Origin: Candidatus Izemoplasma sp.
GTDB lineage: Bacteria > Bacillota_I > Bacilli_A > Izemoplasmatales > Izemoplasmataceae
Direction: 5' to 3'
NCBI GenBank assembly: GCA_007116205.1
Contig: SKIY01000032.1
Span: forward strand, 1-14,071
DNA length: 14,071 bases
Shown: positions 1 to 5,702 of the stretch, in pieces
Position numbering within the stretch: the stretch's first letter is position 1
Layout: every line of letters starts with the position of its first letter
Made by a program: the position numbers and the translations under genes
Notes under the pieces: model-generated
What the model was told of the DNA's origin: nothing
Database searches by the model: none
What the model saw: the letters and a program-made list of their open reading frames with translations, nothing else

Positions 1-527
1 GTGTTGGCTGTGCCGCAGCGATTGATGTATTACACGGCTTAAAAGATAAAAAACATCCGAATATTTACTATGGTGTTGGTACGGTGCAAGAAGAAGTTGG
101 ATTGCGAGGCGCAGGCACAAGCGCATATAAAGTTAATCCAGATATTGGTATTGCAGTTGATACGACGATTGCTTATGACTTCCCTAAGGGTAGTAAAGAT
201 ACGGTATTGGGTGAAGGTGTTGGCATTATGATATCAGATTCATCAATGGTTGGACATAAAGGCCTGCGCGACTTTGTTTTAGAAGTTGCGGATGAAGCTA
301 AAATACCATATCAGTTAACGTATTTACAACGCGGTGGTACTGACGGGGGTAAAATTCATTTAACCCGTTCTGGTGTTCCATCGATTGCATTATGTTTACC
401 GGTGCGTTATTTACATTCACACACTTCAATTGTGCATCAAGATGATTATGATAATTTAGTGAAATTAATTACGTTGCTTATTGAAAAATTAGATAAAAAA
501 GCTGTTGAAACGATTACATACGGATAA
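1..527 (+). CDS. M42 family metallo-aminopeptidase, 3' part (5' end outside window)
   Basis: This is the C-terminal portion of a cytoplasmic dinuclear-metal aminopeptidase of the M42 family (FrvX/YsdC/glutamyl-aminopeptidase type), which trims N-terminal residues from peptides. The frame is open from base 3 (V-G-C-A-A-A-I-D) and runs to TAA at 525-527. Visible family motifs are GVGTVQEEVGLRGA, holding the catalytic/metal Glu-Glu pair, then IAVDTTIAYD with a metal-ligand Asp, GGTDGGKIHLTRSGVPS, and PVRYLHSHTS with the C-terminal metal-ligand His. About 175 residues are present; full members have about 340-360, so roughly the first half lies to the left. A GTG at 84 could be mistaken for a start, but conserved motif residues lie upstream of it in the same frame. 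The gene ends at a strong terminator. Family assignment is firm; the exact substrate is not determined. Confidence 0.9.
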   Translation, partial: VGCAAAIDVLHGLKDKKHPNIYYGVGTVQEEVGLRGAGTSAYKVNPDIGIAVDTTIAYDFPKGSKDTVLGEGVGIMISDSSMVGHKGLRDFVLEVADEAKIPYQLTYLQRGGTDGGKIHLTRSGVPSIALCLPVRYLHSHTSIVHQDDYDNLVKLITLLIEKLDKKAVETITYG

Positions 528-530
528 TTA

Positions 531-557
531 AGTGGGCGTTTCGCCCACTTTCTTTTT
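531..557 (+). terminator. Rho-independent terminator after the M42 peptidase
   Basis: A perfect 8-bp stem, AGTGGGCG (531-538) with CGCCCACT (542-549), has a TTT loop and is followed by TTCTTTTT. It ends exactly where the ribosome binding site of rsmD begins, leaving no room for a separate rsmD promoter. Confidence 0.85.
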
Positions 558-568
558 GGAGGGTTTTT

Positions 569-1108
569 ATGCGGGTTATTAGTGGTCAGTATAAAAGAAG
601 AAAACTATTTGAAACCAGTACTGATAAAACACGCAGCACAAAAGATCGCGTGAAAGAAACACTTTTTAATATGCTTAGTACACGGCTTATGCAGGCAAAA
701 ACACTAGATCTATTTGCAGGTAGTGGTGCGCTTGGGATAGAGGCTTTGTCCCGTGGGGCAGAGCGAGCGGACTTAATTGAAAACGATAAAGAGGCTTTTT
801 CTGTTATGAGGAAAAATATCGAAACCCTGAAGATTAGCGATGCAAATTTATACTATCAAAATGCCTTTACGTTTTTAACAAGTACAACCAACACCTATGA
901 TGTGATTATCTTAGACCCGCCTTATCATACAGATTATCTCGATAAAGCGCTTACGTTAATCGCGGAAAGAAAACTTTTACAAAGCGGAGGTGTCATGGTA
1001 TCATTGAGTCATAAAACCAAAGCCATTGCACTACCCGATGCTATTTCTGTGGTAAAAGAACGTATTGAAGGCATCACAACCATTACATTTTATGAATGGA
1101 GTGAGTAA
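569..1108 (+). CDS. rsmD: 16S rRNA (guanine(966)-N(2))-methyltransferase RsmD
   Basis: RsmD uses S-adenosylmethionine to methylate N2 of G966 in 16S rRNA during small-subunit assembly in the cytoplasm. The 179-aa protein has the usual family length. It begins MRVISGQYKRRKL, the RsmD N-terminal signature, followed by TRSTKDRVKETLFNML (residues 21-36), SAM motif I DLFAGSG (47-53) with LGIEALSRGA, and the catalytic DPPY (116-119). The ATG at 569 is preceded by GGAGGG at 558-563. The stop is TAA at 1106-1108, one base before the coaD ATG, and coaD's ribosome binding site lies inside the end of rsmD, so the pair is translationally linked. The same rsmD-coaD order occurs in Bacillus (ylbH-coaD). 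No promoter is visible between the upstream terminator and this gene, so transcription must come from read-through or from within the M42 gene. Confidence 0.95.
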   Translation: MRVISGQYKRRKLFETSTDKTRSTKDRVKETLFNMLSTRLMQAKTLDLFAGSGALGIEALSRGAERADLIENDKEAFSVMRKNIETLKISDANLYYQNAFTFLTSTTNTYDVIILDPPYHTDYLDKALTLIAERKLLQSGGVMVSLSHKTKAIALPDAISVVKERIEGITTITFYEWSE

Positions 1109-1109
1109 C

Positions 1110-1592
1110 ATGAAAACAGCGATATATCCAGGCAGTTTTGACCCGATTACCTATGGACACATTGATATTGTTAAACGGGCATTAAAAGTGTTTGATCGTT
1201 TAATAATATTAGTAAGTGTTAACCCAAATAAAAAGTCTTTGTTTACAAAAGAAGAGCGGATTGACATGATAGAGCATGTTTTAAGTGCATGTATCGATCA
1301 TATTCAAATTGAAACGAATAATACGCTCACAGTAAAGCGTGCTAAAGAACTTGGTGCTACGCATATTGTTCGGGGCTTACGCGCACTCACAGACTTTGAA
1401 TACGAGTTCCAAATGACCCATGCAAATAGGGTTTTAGATAAGAGTATTGATTCAATATTTTTTATGACGGATAACAAATATTCGTTTTTGAGTTCTACAA
1501 CAGTTAAAGAAATCGCCGATTTTAAAGGGGATTTAGAAACCTTTGTACCGCCTTATGTAAAACGAAAAATCGAAAATAAGTACGAAGATTAA
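1110..1592 (+). CDS. coaD: Phosphopantetheine adenylyltransferase CoaD
   Basis: CoaD catalyses the fourth step of coenzyme A synthesis: 4'-phosphopantetheine plus ATP gives dephospho-CoA and pyrophosphate. The protein is 160 aa, the normal PPAT length. The nucleotidyltransferase signature YPGSFDPITYGH (residues 6-17, with the TxGH motif) is at the N-terminus, RGLRALTDFEYE is at 88-99, and SSTTVKEIA is near 128-136. The frame stays open upstream to 1065, but that is rsmD overlap: the ATG at 1110 starts directly with the conserved MKTAIYPGSF and has GGAG at 1098-1101. It follows rsmD with one base between stop and start, so the two are coexpressed. The stop codon at 1590-1592 overlaps the foot of the terminator hairpin. 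Confidence 0.96.
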   Translation: MKTAIYPGSFDPITYGHIDIVKRALKVFDRLIILVSVNPNKKSLFTKEERIDMIEHVLSACIDHIQIETNNTLTVKRAKELGATHIVRGLRALTDFEYEFQMTHANRVLDKSIDSIFFMTDNKYSFLSSTTVKEIADFKGDLETFVPPYVKRKIENKYED

Positions 1593-1615
1593 CGCCTAGA
1601 AATTTGGGCGTTTTT
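1591..1615 (+). terminator. Rho-independent terminator of rsmD-coaD
   Basis: The stem AACGCCTA (1591-1598) pairs with TGGGCGTT (1605-1612) with one T.G wobble. The loop is GAAATT and a TTTTT run starts at 1611. The hairpin begins inside the coaD stop codon. Confidence 0.8.
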
Positions 1616-1636
1616 ATTCGAAAAGTATTTCACTAT

Positions 1637-1665
1637 TGTTTTATTTATAAAAATGTTAATATAAT
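1637..1665 (+). promoter_or_regulatory. Sigma-A type promoter of the Fur-family gene
   Basis: TTGTTT (1637-1642), a 17-bp spacer and TATAAT (1660-1665). The expected start point at about 1671-1673 falls inside the AGGTGATG ribosome binding site, so the 5' leader would be only about 8-10 nt. Confidence 0.7.
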
Positions 1666-1679
1666 GACAGGTGATGTTT

Positions 1680-2168
1680 ATGGATTCTAAAGAAAAAGTG
1701 TTTAATGAGTTAAGAAAACAAAATGTTCGCATCACGAAACAACGGCGAGCAATTATTGATGTGTTAGAAGGAAAACATTTAACGATTCAAGAAATACATA
1801 CAGAGTTAAAGAAACGCGGGTATCGCAATCTTGGAACGGTTTATAATAATATTGATTTTTTGATTGAGCACAAAATTATTACACAGATTTTCATCAATGG
1901 TAAAAAGCATTATGATTTGACGATTGATGAGCGCTCTCATAGTGCTGATTCACATATTCATGTCACGTGCAAAGTAAACAACAATATCATTGAAATCAAT
2001 GATAGCAGTATTTTTGATTTGATTAAGAAACAAGAAATATTTAAAAATTTTGATGTCCAAAAATTACAGATTGTTGTTGAGGGTAAATGTATCCACTACA
2101 ATACGAACCGTTGTCGTAGCGATGATGCATGTTTTATTAAAAACCTTGAAAGAAAAGAGAATCTTTAA
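1680..2168 (+). CDS. Fur-family metal-responsive transcriptional regulator, variant metal sites
   Basis: This is a 162-aa protein of the Fur/PerR/Zur family, which binds DNA as a dimer with an N-terminal winged helix and senses metal or peroxide. The DNA-binding half is standard: VRITKQRRAIIDVL (16-29), then NLGTVYNNIDFLIE (50-63) as recognition helix. The C-terminal half keeps H92 and H94 of the usual His-rich metal site and C97. However, the canonical CxxC pairs are broken: the second cysteine of each pair is replaced (N100 and Y140), while new cysteines occur at 145 and 151, after C137. The subtype (Fur, PerR or Zur) cannot be named. I chose the ATG at 1680 because AGGTGA at 1669-1674 is correctly spaced; GTG 1671 and ATG 1674 overlap that site. 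It is monocistronic, with its own promoter and a strong terminator. Confidence 0.85.
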   Translation: MDSKEKVFNELRKQNVRITKQRRAIIDVLEGKHLTIQEIHTELKKRGYRNLGTVYNNIDFLIEHKIITQIFINGKKHYDLTIDERSHSADSHIHVTCKVNNNIIEINDSSIFDLIKKQEIFKNFDVQKLQIVVEGKCIHYNTNRCRSDDACFIKNLERKENL

Positions 2169-2180
2169 GTAAAATAGTAT

Positions 2181-2226
2181 GATGTTAGTAGACACATAAA
2201 AGAATGTGTTTACTAACATCTTTTTT
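2181..2226 (+). terminator. Strong Rho-independent terminator of the Fur-family gene
   Basis: A 17-bp stem (2181-2197 with 2204-2220) has a single G.T wobble, an AAAAGA loop and six Ts. An in-frame ATG at 2204 lies in its 3' arm and is not the start of the next gene. Confidence 0.93.
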
Positions 2227-2247
2227 GTACAAAACCCCATTTAAGCA

Positions 2248-2256
2248 TGATATAAT
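2248..2256 (+). promoter_or_regulatory. Extended -10 promoter of the sulfatase gene
   Basis: TGA-TATAAT at 2248-2256 is a perfect -10 hexamer with an extended TGn; no well-spaced -35 is visible. Transcription would start near 2263, at the first base of AGGTGATG, giving a leader of about 10 nt before the ATG at 2273. Confidence 0.65.
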
Positions 2257-2272
2257 AACCTCAGGTGATGAT

Positions 2273-4093
2273 ATGAAACGCTCGATGTATTTTATGATTT
2301 TTGTATTTGTCTATACGATGTTACTGCGCATCTTGCTAAGTCTTACGCTTCCTTTGAAGCTTTTTGGACTTGGTATTTTTATAGATGCTTTGGTTATTAT
2401 CGGAATTGGAATGTTTGTAACGTTAATCTTGCGTAAACTGTGGATGCAAAAAGTGTTTTATAGTTTATTTGTGTTGCTTTGGACAATTGTTGGAATTGCG
2501 GATTACATGTACCACGGTTACTTTGGTATGTTAACAACCCGTGCAAATGCACAAGGGTTAAGTTTTATGTCAGCTGAGTTAACCGTGGAATATGATTTGG
2601 CCATTTTGCCAGCAGTACTCGGGGCGTTTTTAGTTTTTACGCTTTTATTGTTTTTTATTATAAGACGTAAAACGCCAGATGTTTTGAAGCGTCAAGATTA
2701 TGGCTTTTTATTGTTTTTAGTGTTTGTTCATGTTGTTATGCTTGCGCATTTTAATAGATATGAAGAAGACTATTCGATGGACTACTATCAATCAGATACG
2801 TTTTTATATAATGAAATGTATGATACATATGGATTCGCTTCTGATTATGGCTATTACTATTATCATTTATTAGATCTATTACGATTGCCGAACACCTATG
2901 ATGATGCGTCTATTATCGAAGACTTAAATGCGTATTTTGATCAAAAAACCCCGCATCAAGCGAATGCATATAGCAACATGTTTCAAGGTGCGAATGTGAT
3001 TCAAATCACGGTTGAGTCTTTTGATACGCGTTTTATTGACCCTGTTTTAACACCAACTTTATATACGATGCTTAATGAAGGCTATCGTTTTGATAATTAC
3101 TATGTACCAACCATTAGTCAAGGCGCAACGTGTAATAGTGAATTTATGGCGTTAACGAGCTTGTATGCATATACCTCGCATGCACACTCTAACAACGTGT
3201 GTTACACTTATCAAGATACATTTTTTCCATATAGTGTCGCCGCGCAGTTAAACCAAGCTGGCTATAACACATATTATTTTCATTCTGGATATGCGTGGTT
3301 TTATCAGCGGGAAACGCTGATGCCTAATATGGATTTCGAGACGGTTAAGTTTATTGAAGATATTGAGCATTCAGTTGCATATGATCCGCTTTTAGATACG
3401 AATATGTTGCATTTTATGGATCAGTTTGTAGCGTATGAAACACCATTTTATATTAACTTATTAACTTATGGGTTACACGGTGGCTATCAACCAGCAGTAA
3501 CAGATCATCACAACCCTTTAATTGATAGCGTGCACCAAGACACTTTGGATGAATCGATTCGTGTTTACTTACAAAAAATGATTGAGTTCGATATATTTTT
3601 AGCAGAACTGATCAGTCGTTTACAAGCAGAAGGTGTGTATGATGATACCCTTTTTACAATATATACAGATCATTATCCATTTATGCTCGATAAAACTGTG
3701 TATGAATCCTTTTTAGATATCGATACAACGAACCACGAACTTTACCAACAATCATTAATACTATATCACCCTGATATGGAAGCAACACAGTTTGATAAAA
3801 TCGGATCGACTATTGATGTCGCACCGACACTTTTAAATCTCGTCTACGCTGATGCGGATTTTAAGTATTTCTTTGGACAAGATTTATTCAGTAACGCATC
3901 AAATTATGTTTTACTGCCAGATCTTTCCATTATTGATGGGGATAATCGGTATTATTTAAATAAACCTTATCAAGGGGACAGTGATCAAAAAGCTTATTTG
4001 AAAGCCCGTCTTGAGCTTTATATAACGAATTACCTAAGAAGCAAACACGTTTTACGGTTAAATTTCTTTGATACAAATAACACAGATGATTAA
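2273..4093 (+). CDS. LtaS-like membrane-anchored sulfatase/phosphoglycerol transferase family protein
   Basis: The protein has 606 aa: about five hydrophobic segments in the first 165 residues (near 5-25, 32-54, 60-80, 108-131 and 143-160), a linker, and an extracellular sulfatase-fold domain. The domain carries the alkaline-phosphatase-superfamily pattern of lipoteichoic acid synthases: NVIQITVESF with metal ligand E248, GATCNSEFMALTSLY with the probable nucleophile T286, GLHGGYQP with H402, YTDHYPF with D466-H467, and GSTIDVAPTLLNL (511-523). By family, it would transfer glycerophosphate from phosphatidylglycerol to a lipid-anchored polymer or glycolipid outside the membrane. Whether it makes true lipoteichoic acid here is not shown. 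The ATG at 2273 has AGGTGA at 2263-2268; the longer in-frame start at 2204 lies within the upstream terminator and is rejected. There is no clear terminator before the tRNA-Arg promoter. Confidence 0.85.
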   Translation: MKRSMYFMIFVFVYTMLLRILLSLTLPLKLFGLGIFIDALVIIGIGMFVTLILRKLWMQKVFYSLFVLLWTIVGIADYMYHGYFGMLTTRANAQGLSFMSAELTVEYDLAILPAVLGAFLVFTLLLFFIIRRKTPDVLKRQDYGFLLFLVFVHVVMLAHFNRYEEDYSMDYYQSDTFLYNEMYDTYGFASDYGYYYYHLLDLLRLPNTYDDASIIEDLNAYFDQKTPHQANAYSNMFQGANVIQITVESFDTRFIDPVLTPTLYTMLNEGYRFDNYYVPTISQGATCNSEFMALTSLYAYTSHAHSNNVCYTYQDTFFPYSVAAQLNQAGYNTYYFHSGYAWFYQRETLMPNMDFETVKFIEDIEHSVAYDPLLDTNMLHFMDQFVAYETPFYINLLTYGLHGGYQPAVTDHHNPLIDSVHQDTLDESIRVYLQKMIEFDIFLAELISRLQAEGVYDDTLFTIYTDHYPFMLDKTVYESFLDIDTTNHELYQQSLILYHPDMEATQFDKIGSTIDVAPTLLNLVYADADFKYFFGQDLFSNASNYVLLPDLSIIDGDNRYYLNKPYQGDSDQKAYLKARLELYITNYLRSKHVLRLNFFDTNNTDD

Positions 4094-4119
4094 GTTCTTT
4101 ATTTTGCATCGTTTTGACC

Positions 4120-4148
4120 TTTACTTTTACCATGCGTTATTATATAAT
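4120..4148 (+). promoter_or_regulatory. Promoter of tRNA-Arg
   Basis: TTTACT (4120-4125), a 17-bp spacer and TATAAT (4143-4148), about 18 bp before the mature tRNA start. The -10 hexamer is the centre of a 24-bp palindrome. Confidence 0.7.
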
Positions 4149-4157
4149 TAATAACGC
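4134..4157. repeat. 24-bp palindrome centred on the tRNA-Arg -10 box
   Basis: The arms GCGTTATTA (4134-4142) and TAATAACGC (4149-4157) are perfect 9-bp inverted repeats separated by exactly the TATAAT hexamer. There is no U-run, so it is not a standard terminator. It could be an operator, or chance in AT-rich DNA. Confidence 0.7.
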
Positions 4158-4166
4158 GTTTCAACT

Positions 4167-4243
<77 letters not shown>

Positions 4244-4256
4244 TTATATAGATATC

Positions 4257-4277
4257 GCCTCTTTGGAGGCTTTTTTT
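4257..4277 (+). terminator. Rho-independent terminator of tRNA-Arg
   Basis: The stem GCCTC (4257-4261) pairs with GAGGC (4266-4270) around a TTTG loop, followed by seven Ts. Confidence 0.8.
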
Positions 4278-4368
4278 ATTGAAAAACACTGATTGAAACG
4301 CGTCTTTTTAAATACGTTAAAAATACTGTCAAGGTTTCAAAGAAGCCCGTAATTTATCGCTTTTTCAC

Positions 4369-4398
4369 TTGACTTTAAATCGTCACAAGTGGTATAAT
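4369..4398 (+). promoter_or_regulatory. Promoter of the tRNA-Val/tRNA-Leu pair
   Basis: TTGACT (4369-4374), an 18-bp spacer and TATAAT (4393-4398) preceded by TGG at 4390-4392 (extended -10). It lies 16 bp before tRNA-Val. Confidence 0.85.
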
Positions 4399-4414
4399 CG
4401 AAATCGTCATTAAT

Positions 4415-4489
4415 GGAGGATTAGCTCAGTGGGAGAGCACTTGCTTGACGTGCAAGGGGTCGGTGGTTCGAATCCGCCATTCTCCACCA
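4415..4489 (+). tRNA. tRNA-Val, anticodon GAC
   Basis: The 75-nt cloverleaf has an acceptor stem of GGAGGAT with ATTCTCC (one G.T pair), an anticodon stem CTTGC/GCAAG with loop TTGACGT (anticodon GAC, reading GUC/GUU), and a T-arm with TTCGAAT. CCA is encoded at 4487-4489. It is separated from tRNA-Leu by two bases and so is cotranscribed. Confidence 0.95.
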
Positions 4490-4491
4490 TT

Positions 4492-4578
4492 GCGAGTGTG
4501 GCGGAATTGGTAGACGCGCATGGTTGAGGGCCATGTGGACTTTAGTCCGTGGGAGTTCAAGTCTCCCCATTCGCACCA
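4492..4578 (+). tRNA. tRNA-Leu, anticodon GAG
   Basis: An 87-nt class II tRNA. The acceptor stem is GCGAGTG with CATTCGC, the anticodon stem CATGG/CCATG has loop TTGAGGG (anticodon GAG, reading CUC/CUU), there is a long variable arm (TGGAC...GTCC), and the T-arm is GGGAG-TTCAAGT-CTCCC. CCA is encoded at 4576-4578. Confidence 0.95.
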
Positions 4579-4592
4579 TTATAATTATGCCG

Positions 4593-4666
4593 AGTTTATC
4601 TATCACGCTATAATCTTGATTTACATCTTTTTTAAGCGGTTTTATGATAGATAAGCTTTTTTGTTT
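4593..4666 (+). terminator. Long-loop terminator of the tRNA-Val/tRNA-Leu unit
   Basis: A 13-bp stem (4593-4605 with 4645-4657, one T.G wobble; core TTATCTATCA/TGATAGATAA) is followed by TTTTTTG-TTTT. The loop is unusually long at 39 nt and itself carries short CGC (4606-4608) and GCG (4636-4638) complements that could extend the stem. Confidence 0.7.
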
Positions 4667-4739
4667 TAAGAAATAAGTGCTTATTCCCTAAAAATTAAAA
4701 CGTGCAACAAATATTACCATAATGTAAACAAGTAAAGCC

Positions 4740-4768
4740 TTGTGAAAACCATTGGAATATACTATACT
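4740..4768 (+). promoter_or_regulatory. Promoter of the XRE-type regulator
   Basis: TTGTGA (4740-4745), a 17-bp spacer and TATACT (4763-4768). The predicted leader is about 24 nt. Upstream, AATAAG-TG-CTTATT (4672-4685) is a small inverted repeat of unknown meaning. Nothing else coding is seen between 4667 and 4739. Confidence 0.7.
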
Positions 4769-4798
4769 TAACTAGACAATATTTATGAGGTGAACATT

Positions 4799-5554
4799 AT
4801 GGAGAATAATTTTAGAGCGAATTTAACAAGTTTAAGACGTGAAAACAATTTGAATCAGGAAGATTTGGCGAGAAAAATCGGTGTAACAAGACAAGCAATT
4901 TCTAAATGGGAACGTGGCGATGGGATGCCAGATTTTTACAACATCTCTCAACTTGCAAAAGCGTTAAATGTATCGATTGATGAACTTGTGGGTGAGGGGA
5001 GAAGCTTTAGTAAAAAAAACACGCATGATTATAATAACTTTAGTTTCAATCAATCTGGAGGTTTTTTAAAGAAGCTTTTGTATAAAGCGAAACATACTAC
5101 AAACACAGAACAAGCAAAGCGTTTGCGTACAAAGCTATTTTTGATTGGTGGAATCGGGTTCATTACCGGAACAATTTTGAGCATTAGTGGATTTGTTGGT
5201 TTTGCGTCTGGCGCTATGAATTCTGTTGGAAATTTTCATTCGCAAGGTTCAACATTTAATCCATTGCCTTACATAGGACTATTTATGTCAGGTGGCGTGA
5301 TTGCATCGATTAGTGTATACTTCCTTTATGCAGGATTTACGATTGTTGTTGCGGGGGCAACAACAAAGTATTTAGATACTAGAGATAAATGTCCTAAATG
5401 TGGTGATGAAATTGATGCCGATGAGAAGTGTTGTTCAAAGTGTGGCTATGATTTAGTTGAAAACGCTGAAAATAGATGTTTTTGTGGCAAGGTTAATCAA
5501 CCTAAAGATCTTTTTTGTCGCGAATGTGGCGAGAAGCTATTAAAAGCATCGTAA
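4799..5554 (+). CDS. Membrane-anchored XRE-family regulator with C-terminal zinc ribbons
   Basis: This 251-aa protein has three parts. Residues 5-64 form a Cro/C1-type helix-turn-helix (LRRENNLNQEDLARKIGVTR...ISKWERG...LAKALNVSIDEL). Two hydrophobic segments, near 113-138 and 157-186, predict a membrane hairpin. The C-terminal tail holds eight cysteines in two ribbon-like modules: C198-x2-C201 with C212-x2-C215, and C227-x-C229 with C240-x2-C243. By family, the N-terminus binds an operator while the membrane and zinc parts presumably sense something; the ligand is unknown. The ATG at 4799 is preceded by AGGTGA at 4788-4793; the GTG at 4790 overlaps that site and is rejected. It is a single-gene unit ending at a bidirectional terminator shared with the convergent gene. 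No target gene can be assigned from the sequence. Confidence 0.82.
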   Translation: MENNFRANLTSLRRENNLNQEDLARKIGVTRQAISKWERGDGMPDFYNISQLAKALNVSIDELVGEGRSFSKKNTHDYNNFSFNQSGGFLKKLLYKAKHTTNTEQAKRLRTKLFLIGGIGFITGTILSISGFVGFASGAMNSVGNFHSQGSTFNPLPYIGLFMSGGVIASISVYFLYAGFTIVVAGATTKYLDTRDKCPKCGDEIDADEKCCSKCGYDLVENAENRCFCGKVNQPKDLFCRECGEKLLKAS

Positions 5555-5606
5555 TTAAAGAGTATTCTAAAAAACGTTGTAATAAAACGTGCAGCTTATA
5601 CAGATT

Positions 5607-5634
5607 AAAAAAAAGACAAAAAATGTCTTTTTTT
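5607..5634. terminator. Bidirectional terminator between convergent genes
   Basis: A run of eight As plus GACA (5607-5618) pairs with TGTC plus seven Ts (5624-5634) around an AAAAA loop. It has a T-run on either strand and so can serve both the XRE gene (plus) and the epimerase-like gene (minus). Confidence 0.8.
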
Positions 5635-5702
5635 ATTTATTATCATGAATGTTTGATATATCAAGTTAATGATAATTATCTAAAGTGAGCAAGCAATAAT
5701 CC

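Noticed and set aside
2204..2272. Possible N-terminal extension of the sulfatase (in-frame ATG at 2204)
   Set aside because: The ATG lies in the 3' arm of the preceding terminator and upstream of the promoter -10, so it is not in the expected mRNA.
3930..4133. Minus-strand frame at the end of the sulfatase gene
   Set aside because: It is an antisense shadow with no ribosome binding site or promoter, over conserved coding sequence.
4421..4606. Minus-strand reading frame encoding a peptide ending in MADSNHRPLARQASALPLS
   Set aside because: It is antisense to the tRNA-Val and tRNA-Leu genes. Peptides of this LELPR/MADSNHRP type are well-known spurious translations of tRNA clusters.
4696..5593. 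11-bp direct repeat TAAAACGTGCA flanking the XRE gene (4696-4706 and 5583-5593), suggestive of an insertion footprint next to tRNA genes
   Set aside because: A match of this length over about 900 bp of AT-rich sequence is not improbable by chance. It matches no tRNA 3' end, and no integrase or transposase is present.
5653..5680. Palindromes TTGATATATCAA (5653-5664) and GATAATTATC (5671-5680), the latter resembling half a Fur box
   Set aside because: They lie between two convergent genes downstream of both, where an operator is unlikely; short AT-rich palindromes are common in such DNA.
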